Shown one piece after another: positions 9,029 to 18,045 of a stretch of 64,000 nt of DNA. The position numbers and the translations under genes are program-made. The notes under the pieces were generated by a model. That model ran no database searches. It was not told where the DNA came from and worked only from the letters and a program-made list of their open reading frames with translations. The stretch is from an uncultured Bacteroides sp. (GTDB lineage Bacteria; Bacteroidota; Bacteroidia; Bacteroidales; Bacteroidaceae). Each line of letters starts with the position of its first letter. The stretch's first letter is position 1. The stretch is from NCBI RefSeq assembly GCF_963666545.1, contig NZ_OY762899.1:1860001-1924000 (forward strand), in the 5' to 3' direction.

Positions 9029-10030
9029 TTATCCGAATGACGAGAGAAAACTTCTTCTGTATTGAGCAGGCGTGGTATCTAGTATCTTGATAAACTGACG
9101 ACGCATATTATCTGCATTTTTCAACCCACACTGAGAAGCAACCTCATCCAACGACAATTGTGTCTCTACTAAATACTGGCAAGCATAGTCCACCCTTAGT
9201 TTATCAATATATTTTGCAGGAGTAATCCGCAATTCACGGGCAAATACTCTGGCGAAATTACGCGGGCTCATTGCCACATATTCGGCTAATGCTTCTATCC
9301 TCAAATCCTCTTTAAAATGATTAAGTAACCATTCACAAACTCTACGCATGGACAGATTATTGATGTTCTGACAGTCCAGAGGAGTCGTAAACTGAGCCTG
9401 ATTTCCAGGACGCTTAAGAAATAAGACCATCCATCGGGCAACGTACAAAGCAAAAGATTTGCCATAATCTTCCTCCACCAAAGCCAATGCTAAATCCATT
9501 CCGGAACTGATTCCTCCCGCAGTGTATATATTTCCGTCTTTACTAAAAATGCGCGCTATTTTCACTTTAACCAAAGGATACATCTTGGCTAAGTCTTCAC
9601 TTTTTGCCCAATGCGTAGTCACCTCTTTACCATCCAGCAAACCAGCTTCGGCCAAGAAAAAGGCAGCAGAACATATCGAACAGATTCGGCGAACACTTTC
9701 GGACTGCTTCTTTAACCATCCAATCAATTCCTGATTCATCTCGTAATCCTGCAACTTTGGAAGTGCTGAAATAATTAAAGTATCAATCGGATAATCAATT
9801 GCCTTGTAGCTACCTTCCGATAAGATAGATAAACCGCCGGAAGTAGTTATCACTTTTCTGTTCTCCGCTGAAACGACATGGGTTTGATACTTAAAGTTCA
9901 CGATCTCTTTTATCGTCTCAAACTTATCTATTGCTTTATCAAAGACCTCTAACGGTCCGGCAATATTCAACAGCGTTGAATTCTCAGGAGCTAATATAAC
10001 AATATGCCTTACCTCATATTCCTTTTGCAT
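9029..10030 (-). CDS. GlxA-type transcriptional regulator (DJ-1/PfpI domain plus AraC HTH)
   Basis: 333 residues. The N-terminal half (about 8-190) is a class I glutamine amidotransferase-like DJ-1/PfpI domain (VRHIVILAPENSTLLNIAGPLEVFD; RRICSICSAAFFLAEAGLLDGKEVTTHW, with the elbow Cys). The C-terminal half (about 225-325) is an AraC-type double helix-turn-helix (RIEALAEYVAMSPRNFARVF; LSLDEVASQCGLKNADNMRRQF). Family members such as GlxA/FtrA are cytoplasmic DNA-binding regulators that sense small ligands through the first domain. It is transcribed toward the His-rich/TonB-receptor operon, and the phased dyads at 8877-8970 lie right behind its stop codon, so it could regulate that operon. The ligand is unknown. 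Confidence 0.9.
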   Translation of the reverse strand: MQKEYEVRHIVILAPENSTLLNIAGPLEVFDKAIDKFETIKEIVNFKYQTHVVSAENRKVITTSGGLSILSEGSYKAIDYPIDTLIISALPKLQDYEMNQELIGWLKKQSESVRRICSICSAAFFLAEAGLLDGKEVTTHWAKSEDLAKMYPLVKVKIARIFSKDGNIYTAGGISSGMDLALALVEEDYGKSFALYVARWMVLFLKRPGNQAQFTTPLDCQNINNLSMRRVCEWLLNHFKEDLRIEALAEYVAMSPRNFARVFARELRITPAKYIDKLRVDYACQYLVETQLSLDEVASQCGLKNADNMRRQFIKILDTTPAQYRRSFLSSFG

Positions 10031-10105
10031 AGTACAACAATTATTAAAGATATATCTTAAACATACGAATGATCCTAAAGTGGCAGGAATTGCCTATTTT
10101 TTGTC

Positions 10106-10137
10106 CTTGCAGACAATTATTTATTCCGCTAACTTTG
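10106..10137 (+). promoter_or_regulatory. promoter of gapdh
   Basis: A CTTG -33 box (10106-10109), a 20-bp spacer and the -7 box TAACTTTG (10130-10137). This is the same architecture as other strong promoters in the window. The leader to the ATG at 10189 is about 45 nt. Confidence 0.75.
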
Positions 10138-10146
10138 CAGTACTAA

Positions 10147-11199
<1,053 letters not shown>

Positions 11200-11222
11200 A
11201 ATCTATTGCAATTCTATGAAGG

Positions 11223-11255
11223 AAGGAATGGTCACAAAAGCCATTCCTTTTTTTA
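11223..11255 (+). terminator. intrinsic terminator of gapdh
   Basis: A perfect 9-bp stem, AAGGAATGG (11223-11231) with CCATTCCTT (11241-11249), has a 9-nt loop and is followed by a T-run to 11255. Confidence 0.9.
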
Positions 11256-11279
11256 TTGTTGATTTAGCTTAAAAACGAC

Positions 11280-12050
11280 TTATCTTCTCAACAGTTGAGC
11301 AGACAAAGCAACTACCATTTTCCTGCAAGTAAGTCTGGTTGAAAACACCATGATTTTATTTGAGATGCCATAAATCCCTAGGGACTTCTTTTGCATCATA
11401 ATTTTAAACCCATATTTGGCGACAGCCAAAGGAGTAGCATGTGATAATCTTTTTGACATCATTGTGCTTTCAGTTTTTGCAAATGCATGAAACTTAGAAT
11501 CCGTTACTCCCGGACATAATGTAGATACGCTTACATTCGATTTTCTCAATTCGTAATTCACCGCTTCCGACAGACTCAGCACAAATGCTTTAGTTGCACA
11601 ATATCCTGCCATGTATGGTCCTGGTTGAAATGAGGCGGTGGAACCGACATTCAGTATCCTTCCAAAATTTCGTTCTTTCATATCTCGGGCAAACATCTTA
11701 GTGAAATAAGCAACAGTAATCATATTTAGGTTAAACATACTTTCTTCTTTTCTCCAATCAATATCCACATATTGGTCGTTGATCCCGTATCCTGCATTAT
11801 TCACCACATAATCAACTGCAATGTGTTGCGCTTTTAGCTCCTCATAGATATATTGAGCATTATCGATAATACTCAAATCTTTCGCAAAAGTTTTAACGGT
11901 AATATTGTGTAAGGTTAACTCTTTTGCAATGGATTGCAAGCGTATTTCATCTCTCGCTATCAAGATTAGGTTGTTACCATTTTGAGCAAACAATTTTGCC
12001 AGCTCCAAGCCTATGCCTTGTGTAGCTCCTGTAATTAAAGCTGTTTTCAT
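11280..12050 (-). CDS. short-chain dehydrogenase/reductase (classical SDR)
   Basis: 256 residues. The cofactor loop TGATQGIG is at residues 8-15, NNAG at about 84-87 and the catalytic Tyr150-x3-Lys154 in YCATK, with Ser137 or Ser140 ahead of it. This is the classical SDR fold that oxidises or reduces alcohols and ketones with NAD(P). The substrate is not evident; the C-terminus resembles the YqjQ/DltE-like acyl subgroup. It lies 49 bp downstream of a Crp/Fnr-type regulator in the same direction. A -7-like box (TATCTTTG, minus strand, 12077-12084) in the gap suggests it can also be transcribed on its own. Confidence 0.9.
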   Translation of the reverse strand: MKTALITGATQGIGLELAKLFAQNGNNLILIARDEIRLQSIAKELTLHNITVKTFAKDLSIIDNAQYIYEELKAQHIAVDYVVNNAGYGINDQYVDIDWRKEESMFNLNMITVAYFTKMFARDMKERNFGRILNVGSTASFQPGPYMAGYCATKAFVLSLSEAVNYELRKSNVSVSTLCPGVTDSKFHAFAKTESTMMSKRLSHATPLAVAKYGFKIMMQKKSLGIYGISNKIMVFSTRLTCRKMVVALSAQLLRR

Positions 12051-12099
12051 CTTTATCTAATTTTATAATTATTAGGCAAAGATAGAGGCACACAATTAT

Positions 12100-12690
12100 T
12101 TAATACTTGATATTTGTTAGGAAAACTTGTTTTCGTATTCTGCTTAATGATTCGGGTTGAATACCTATATAAGAAGCAACGTATTGTATCGGTACATTTT
12201 GAACGAGTGAAGGGTTTGTATTAAGTAGCTTTTCATACCTCGCTTGCGCAGACATCGATATCTGGTCTATTATCCGTTTTTCCTTTTCCAATAAAAAAGT
12301 TTCCATCAGTTTTCGGCCAAATGTTTCCCATTTTATATCTGTCGAGTAAAGCTTTTCTAAATCCTTCTTTTCTATCGACAAGAGCGTTGTATCAGTAATT
12401 GTATGCAAAGTTTCTTCCGCTTTTGCACCAGTTATAAAACTACAGAATGAGGCCGCAAAATCCCCTGCTGCAACTAAGTGTATCGTTAGTTCTTCTCCAC
12501 TATCTGCAATTTTATAATACCTAAGATAACCGGAAATAATAAAGTATACATGTTTCGAAACCTCACCAGCACTAGCCAGTACTGTTCTTTTTTTAAGTGT
12601 ACAAGGTTTAAATAATGACTTGACTAGATTGACATCATCATTATCAATTGGTATTATATTCGATATTACATTTACCAGAGTTTCGTACAT
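12100..12690 (-). CDS. Crp/Fnr-family transcriptional regulator
   Basis: 196 residues. An N-terminal cyclic-nucleotide-binding-like beta-roll (about 25-115; TVLASAGEVSKHVYFIISGYLRYY, LVAAGDFAASF) is followed by a long helix and a short C-terminal winged helix (IQYVASYIGIQPESLSRIRKQ, about 168-188). There is no Fnr-type cysteine cluster. The Bacteroidetes version of this family usually controls a neighbouring oxidoreductase or efflux gene; here the SDR gene follows by 49 bp. The -7 box TATTTTTG (minus strand) at 12753-12760 gives a leader of about 55 nt. Confidence 0.88.
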   Translation of the reverse strand: MYETLVNVISNIIPIDNDDVNLVKSLFKPCTLKKRTVLASAGEVSKHVYFIISGYLRYYKIADSGEELTIHLVAAGDFAASFCSFITGAKAEETLHTITDTTLLSIEKKDLEKLYSTDIKWETFGRKLMETFLLEKEKRIIDQISMSAQARYEKLLNTNPSLVQNVPIQYVASYIGIQPESLSRIRKQVFLTNIKY

Positions 12691-12979
12691 AAATAAATTA
12701 AGGTTACCCTAAGGCTCCTATTTAAATTTTATTTCAAAGTAATTATAAGAGCCAAAAATAGTCCTTTTTCATGAATAATAGGTCTTTTATAGTATTATTG
12801 AGCTTGAAAATCTTTTTTTGAGCAAAGTTGAAACAGGTGTTTAATCTCTCTAGAGATAGCAGTATTCTGTTTTTTCGTATTTTTCTCTTAGCTTTAAGAC
12901 AAAAAAACGAAAAAAGTGCATTTGAAACCTTTTTGTAATACATATTATCTATATTTGTGACAAATCATAGAATTCCCAT

Positions 12980-15076
12980 ATGAACAAAAAAAAGACCATC
13001 CCTAGTATAGATAGAGATTTGAGCTGGATGTATTTCAATCGCCGCATCTTATCCGAAGCAATGAAACCACATGTTCCCTTACTTGAAAGGTTATCATTCT
13101 TAGGTATCTATTCCAATAATCTGGATGAATTTTTCCGCGTACGTATGGCAACACTTAGCCGCATTGCAGAATATGAGGATAAAAGTCTTCGTATGGAGCG
13201 TGAACATGCCAAACTCTTGATTAAGCAAATACATAATTTGAATAGTAAGTATTCGATAGAATATGAATTCGCCATTAAAGAAGTTACTTCCCGTTTACGT
13301 GAGGAAAATATTTATTTGCTTAACGAAGATGAGCTGGACGTTGAACAGCAATTTTTTGTGCGGAACTTCTTTCGTCGGCAATTGAGTGGCTTTGTCAGCC
13401 CGATATGGTTTTCTGCCGTGAAGCAACTAGCGGAGGCTACAGACGAAAACATCTATCTTGCAATAAAAATGCAGGTTAAAAAGAGCAGCGAGGAGGCTGA
13501 AAAGAAGAAGGCTGTCCGACTCAGAGTGCGTCGGCCTGAGTACGCATTAATAGAACTACCCGTTTCGACATGTGGTCGTTTTGTACGTTTGCCTGAGAGC
13601 AAAGAGGGAAGTTCTTTGATGTATCTGGATGATATCATTCGTTTTTGTCTACCGATGATTTTCTTTGGAATGGGCTATAATCATTTCGAGGCATACGCTT
13701 TCAAATTTACCAAAGATGCCGAGATGGAGATTGATAATGACTTGCGTAATGGGCGGTTACAAAAGATTTCGAAAGCGGTGAAAAGCCGTAAGAGAGGAGA
13801 TGCGCTCCGGGTGATATATGATGGTAAAATGCCACGAGACTTATTGAGTCGTATCATGAAGCGTTTGAATTTGGACAAATCGGACACGATGCAGAGTGGC
13901 GGACGCTATCATAATCACAAAGATCTGATGTCTTTCCCTGACTGCGGACGGAAAGATCTGAAATATCCGGCATGGGTACCTATCCTAAAACCTGAATTGA
14001 AAGGGGGCGAGAGTCTGTTAAGATTGATTCAGAAGCAAGACCGCTATATCCATGTCCCTTATCATCATTTTGATTATTATATTCGCATGTTGCAGGAAGC
14101 TGCTATCAGCAAGGAGGTGAGGAGTATCAAAACAACGCTGTATCGCCTAGCCAAAGAATCAAAGGTAGTCAAGGCGTTGATTTGTGCTGCACTCAACGGT
14201 AAAAAGGTTACGGTAGTCATCGAATTGCTGGCTCGCTTTGATGAAGCTTCAAACATAAGCTGGTCCAAGAAGATGCAGGATGCGGGTATCCAGGTGCTTT
14301 TCGGACTGGAAGGGGTGAAAGTACACTCTAAGATTACTCACATAGGTACGAAGAATGGAGGAGATATCGCCTGCATCAGTACGGGCAATTTTCATGAAGG
14401 AAATGCTTCAATGTATACGGATTATTTGTTAATGACCGCTATGCCTAGTGTGGTGCGGGACGTGAACAATGTATTCAATTTCATTGAGAAACCTTATCTG
14501 TCTCAACGATTCAAAGAATTGCTGGTGTCGCCTAATGACATGAAGAAAAGTTTCCTTTCCTTGATCACGGACGAAATAAAAAATAAGAAAGCGGGACTTC
14601 CGGCATATATCCGGGTCAAGGTGAATCATGTAACAGATGATGCTATCATAGAGAAACTTTACGAAGCTTCGAAGGCCGGCGTGCCTGTGGAACTCTTAGT
14701 GCGGGGCAACTGTACTCTGTTGACAGGCATCCCGGGGTTAAGCGACACGATACGGATCAATGGTATTATTGATCGCTATCTGGAACATGCCCGCATTTTT
14801 ATCTTTGCTGCAGGCGGAGAGAATAAAACGTTTATTGGTTCGGCAGACTGGATGCAACGTAATCTTGATAATAGAGTGGAAGTGGTCACTCCTGTTTATG
14901 ATCCGCTGATTAAGGAGGATCTGCAAAAAGTGTTTGACTTTGGCTTCCGTGATACATGTCAGGGGTGTGTGGTGGATGGTACGGGAGAAAATCGTCCATG
15001 GACAAGGGAGGATGGAAACAACCTGCCGTTTCGTTCTCAAGAGGAGTTATATAATGATTATAAATTAAAAGAGTAG
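12980..15076 (+). CDS. ppk1: polyphosphate kinase 1
   Basis: 698 residues, the usual PPK1 length. The N-terminal domain (SIDRDLSWMYFNRRIL, LLERLSFLGIYSNNLDEFFRVRM) is followed by the head domain and two phospholipase-D-like catalytic domains. The autophosphorylated histidine corresponds to His449 in GVKVHSKITHIG, and the second catalytic histidine to His603 in DRYLEHARIFIF. The enzyme polymerises the gamma-phosphate of ATP into polyphosphate. ppx follows 12 bp downstream, forming a make-and-break operon. A -7 box TATATTTG at 12950-12957 precedes the start by 22 bp. Confidence 0.97.
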   Translation: MNKKKTIPSIDRDLSWMYFNRRILSEAMKPHVPLLERLSFLGIYSNNLDEFFRVRMATLSRIAEYEDKSLRMEREHAKLLIKQIHNLNSKYSIEYEFAIKEVTSRLREENIYLLNEDELDVEQQFFVRNFFRRQLSGFVSPIWFSAVKQLAEATDENIYLAIKMQVKKSSEEAEKKKAVRLRVRRPEYALIELPVSTCGRFVRLPESKEGSSLMYLDDIIRFCLPMIFFGMGYNHFEAYAFKFTKDAEMEIDNDLRNGRLQKISKAVKSRKRGDALRVIYDGKMPRDLLSRIMKRLNLDKSDTMQSGGRYHNHKDLMSFPDCGRKDLKYPAWVPILKPELKGGESLLRLIQKQDRYIHVPYHHFDYYIRMLQEAAISKEVRSIKTTLYRLAKESKVVKALICAALNGKKVTVVIELLARFDEASNISWSKKMQDAGIQVLFGLEGVKVHSKITHIGTKNGGDIACISTGNFHEGNASMYTDYLLMTAMPSVVRDVNNVFNFIEKPYLSQRFKELLVSPNDMKKSFLSLITDEIKNKKAGLPAYIRVKVNHVTDDAIIEKLYEASKAGVPVELLVRGNCTLLTGIPGLSDTIRINGIIDRYLEHARIFIFAAGGENKTFIGSADWMQRNLDNRVEVVTPVYDPLIKEDLQKVFDFGFRDTCQGCVVDGTGENRPWTREDGNNLPFRSQEELYNDYKLKE

Positions 15077-15088
15077 AGGAGAAAAATT

Positions 15089-16006
15089 ATGGCAGATACA
15101 TGTTATGCTGCGATTGACATTGGTTCTAACGCAGTGCGTTTGTTGATAAAGAGAGTGAAGTCTGATGAAACACAGATGAGTAAGAAATTCTCTAAGGTGT
15201 TGTTGCTACGAGTGCCCCTGCGCTTGGGCTTTGATGTTTTTTCATTAGGAGAACTTTCCGAAGGTAAGTCGACGAAGTTACTACGTTTGATGAAAGCTTT
15301 CAGACAGTTGATGAAGATTTATGAGGTGACGGATTATCGGGCTTGCGCTACTTCGGCTATGAGAGAGGCAAGCAATGGTAAGTCTGTTATCAAGAAGATT
15401 CAGAAGGCTACAGGACTTGAGATTGAGATTATCGATGGTCAGGAAGAGGCTCAACTAATTTATAAGTATCATCTTGAAAATTCTACAGAGAATGTGGGCA
15501 ATTATGTCTATGTAGATGTGGGCGGTGGTAGCACGGAGATCAATTTGCAGATTGACGGGGAACTGAAACAGTCACTTTCTTATAATGTAGGTACGGTAAG
15601 AATGTTGAGAAATGCTGTTGAGGAAGGCGTTTGGGAACGAATGAAGGATGATCTTAGTCGGTTGACTACAGGGCTGGATCATGTGAATATCATTGGTTCC
15701 GGCGGCAACATCAACCGATTGTATCGCTTAGTGGGGAAAAAAGACAAGAAGAAGTTAAGAATGCCTGTGAGTTCCTTAAAGGCTATGTGCGATCAACTAA
15801 CCCTTTTAACACCCGAGGAACGTATGGAAGCATTCAGTTTAAAGGCAGATCGCGCAGATGTGATTGTGCCGGCCGCTGAGATTTTTCTTGCCATTGCCGA
15901 GGTGATAAGGGCAGAATACATCCATGTGCCTGTGATTGGTCTGGCAGATGGCATGATCGACGAGTTGTATGAGAAACATAATGATGTTTCTACTCCTATC
16001 AAGTAA
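15089..16006 (+). CDS. ppx: exopolyphosphatase / Ppx-GppA phosphatase
   Basis: 305 residues, the short Ppx/GppA form that lacks the C-terminal HD-like extension of the E. coli enzymes. ASKHA-fold motifs are present: phosphate-1 AAIDIGSNAVRLLI (7-20), YVDVGGGSTEINL (phosphate-2, about 149-161) and IIGSGGNINRL (adenosine-like motif). It releases phosphate from polyphosphate, or hydrolyses pppGpp. It is cotranscribed with ppk1. A hairpin at 16010-16052 follows its stop. Confidence 0.95.
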   Translation: MADTCYAAIDIGSNAVRLLIKRVKSDETQMSKKFSKVLLLRVPLRLGFDVFSLGELSEGKSTKLLRLMKAFRQLMKIYEVTDYRACATSAMREASNGKSVIKKIQKATGLEIEIIDGQEEAQLIYKYHLENSTENVGNYVYVDVGGGSTEINLQIDGELKQSLSYNVGTVRMLRNAVEEGVWERMKDDLSRLTTGLDHVNIIGSGGNINRLYRLVGKKDKKKLRMPVSSLKAMCDQLTLLTPEERMEAFSLKADRADVIVPAAEIFLAIAEVIRAEYIHVPVIGLADGMIDELYEKHNDVSTPIK

Positions 16007-16009
16007 TTC

Positions 16010-16052
16010 ATTCCATCAAGCTGCTGCAACTCTTGCTGTAGCTTGATGGAAT
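16010..16052 (+). terminator. hairpin after ppx
   Basis: A 15-bp inverted repeat (16010-16024 with 16038-16052, one mismatch) with a 13-nt loop starts 3 bp after the ppx stop. Only a weak T-rich tail follows (TGTAATATT). It shares the word CAACTCTTGCTGT with the hairpin at 27618-27650. Confidence 0.65.
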
Positions 16053-16116
16053 TGTAATATTGCTACGACCTTACATTAAATTCACACTATTGCTTTTATC
16101 CCTTTTCAAGAAATAT

Positions 16117-16192
16117 CCGACAAATTTCGCTATTTAGGCCGACAGTTTGTACGTTTTCTCCGACAAGTTTTGTTTTTACACCGACATCTTCC
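16117..16192. repeat. tandem CCGACAnnTT repeats, 21-22-bp period
   Basis: CCGACA occurs at 16117, 16139, 16160 and 16181 (steps 22, 21, 21). TT follows two bases later in all four copies, and the remaining spacer is T-rich and variable. The array lies between two convergent transcription units (ppx and susD). There is no open frame through it and no promoter near it, so a coding or operator role is not evident. Confidence 0.65.
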
Positions 16193-16215
16193 ACGAACGT
16201 CCCTATAAGTATATA

Positions 16216-16256
16216 GAAAAAAGTCCGGAACAGAAATTAATATTCAGTCCCGAACA
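16216..16256 (-). terminator. terminator of the leftward SusCD operon
   Basis: On the minus strand, GTTCGGGAC and GTTCCGGAC (within 16222-16256) can pair with each other over nine positions including G-U pairs, and the second arm is followed by a run of six T. It lies 22 bp after the susD stop at 16278. Confidence 0.6.
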
Positions 16257-16277
16257 AAATGACAAAACTAGATTCGC

Positions 16278-18041
16278 CTAATTATATCCTTCATTTTGAC
16301 CAAATTCAGAAGCATTCAGTATAGCATCTAAAAACATTTTAGGTATAGGACGCAACCGATGGTATTCCTGAATCAAAGGGATATCTTTATTGTATTTCTT
16401 AACTCGGGTATAAAGGGTATTAGTACGCTTAAGATCAAACCAACGCAAATGTTCTCCACAAAACTCCCTGGCTTTCTCCTCGAGAATAAAATCAAGATTC
16501 ATATCACTTTCACTCACTTCCATATCCGTCTGTTTGCCGGGAGCAGCCGCTCTTCTCCGAATGACATTAATCAGCTCCTTAGCCTCCGTCTTATTTCCAT
16601 TTGTCATCATCACATCACATTCAGCAGCAATAAAATACATCTCTGCCAAACGCATCACAATCACATCTTTACTTCCTACATTAGAGCCTACCGTTGGAAG
16701 ATCAGGATCATCATACTTTGTCAATGTAGGAAAATGGATATTAAAAGTTGCATTTGTAGACACATTTTCCCCATTATACACATCATCAATATCAACCACA
16801 GCATACGGCTTTTCACGTTTATCAGCCACTTTCTGCTTAGTAAACCACAAAGCTAATTCACCTTTCTTTATTTTCTGACCAACCATAGAAGCCGGTTTCC
16901 CAAAATAATTCAGTTCATCTGCCGTCCATGTATAATCCATTTCTGTATTCAAATAATACTTCTCACGAAACCATGCATTATATCGTGCATCTTTTGACTC
17001 ATCATATATCTCCAATAAATAACGAGTAGGCATAAAGCACATTCCACCTGACTTAGAATTCTTGTCGGCCCCATAGTTTAAGTCCATCACCATACCCGCT
17101 TTACCTGAATATTTAGCTTTAAACCAAAGATGTAAACGATTAGGATTATTAGAGTTCGGATTCAAAGAACTAATGGTAGAATGTGTTACTACAAACATTG
17201 CTTCTTTATTCTTTTTGTTATTTCCAGGAGCGAACACCTCTGATGGTTTATCATAGAGTGACACATTCAACTCGCTTTGATGATCAATAACATAAGTTGC
17301 TGCCGCTCTTGCAATCCCATAATACTTATCCTTCTCTGCCTGAGAGTCTTCATAAGAAACACGAGTAAGAGCTATTCTTGCTTTCAAACCGTAAGCGGCT
17401 TTCTTTGTAGCCCGCCCTACATCCGTCGTTGGATAAGGATTAATAGGAAGCTTATCAATTGCGATCTCTAAATCATCAAGCATAAGATCGTAAAAACTAA
17501 GCATAGGACTCCGGTAACACTTTAGAATAGGAGATTGAGTTTCCGCAGTCCTTAAATCGACATTACCAAATTGCTCAACCAAATGCCAATAAGCATAAGC
17601 GCGCAAAAAATGCAGCTCTCCCTCACGAGATGCTTTTTCATTCGCATCAATAAAGTTCACTGTTCCAATTCGATCAATTCCGGCATTACAATAGTTTATT
17701 ATTTCGTATAAACGGTTCCATGTGTTTTTCATTTGTCCGGTACTCGATGATAACTCCTGATATTTAGTCATCTGCCTTCCATAGCCACTGTTGGCTATAT
17801 TTATCCAAAGATCTGTTCCCCCCTCCGTGAGCATAAGAATATCTTCACGTCCATAAAACTGACCTCCCCAATAGACATAAGCAGAGTTGACCAATGTATT
17901 AATACCCTCGGGCGTCTGAAATACAGCATTTGCTGTTGTTCCACCCGGGTTATACTCTTCCAAGTCGCAAGATTGGAATCCCAATATTAAAAAGGACACC
18001 CCAAATAGTAGTGCTTTTATCTTTTTCATCGTAAAATACAT
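16278..18041 (-). CDS. SusD/RagB-family outer-membrane lipoprotein (downstream pair)
   Basis: 587 residues from the ATG at 18041. An in-frame ATG at 18029 (MKKIKALLFGVSF) gives a more typical lipoprotein signal and may be the true start. The lipobox is GFQSC, followed by DLEEYNPGGTT, the usual SusD mature start. SusD-type helical repeats are present (REGELHFLRAYAYWHLVEQFGNV; MRLAEMYFIAAECDVM), with the C-terminal segment EEKAREFCGEHLRWFDLKRT. It is the surface-exposed substrate-binding lid of the susC encoded immediately upstream (4 bp). The substrate is unknown. It resembles the SusD at 21503-23341 in layout. Confidence 0.93.
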   Translation of the reverse strand: MYFTMKKIKALLFGVSFLILGFQSCDLEEYNPGGTTANAVFQTPEGINTLVNSAYVYWGGQFYGREDILMLTEGGTDLWINIANSGYGRQMTKYQELSSSTGQMKNTWNRLYEIINYCNAGIDRIGTVNFIDANEKASREGELHFLRAYAYWHLVEQFGNVDLRTAETQSPILKCYRSPMLSFYDLMLDDLEIAIDKLPINPYPTTDVGRATKKAAYGLKARIALTRVSYEDSQAEKDKYYGIARAAATYVIDHQSELNVSLYDKPSEVFAPGNNKKNKEAMFVVTHSTISSLNPNSNNPNRLHLWFKAKYSGKAGMVMDLNYGADKNSKSGGMCFMPTRYLLEIYDESKDARYNAWFREKYYLNTEMDYTWTADELNYFGKPASMVGQKIKKGELALWFTKQKVADKREKPYAVVDIDDVYNGENVSTNATFNIHFPTLTKYDDPDLPTVGSNVGSKDVIVMRLAEMYFIAAECDVMMTNGNKTEAKELINVIRRRAAAPGKQTDMEVSESDMNLDFILEEKAREFCGEHLRWFDLKRTNTLYTRVKKYNKDIPLIQEYHRLRPIPKMFLDAILNASEFGQNEGYN

Positions 18042-18045
18042 TTAA

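Noticed and set aside
16117-16192. CRISPR array
   Set aside because: Repeats are only about 6-10 bp with a 21-22-bp period, there are no spacers of typical length and no cas genes in the window.
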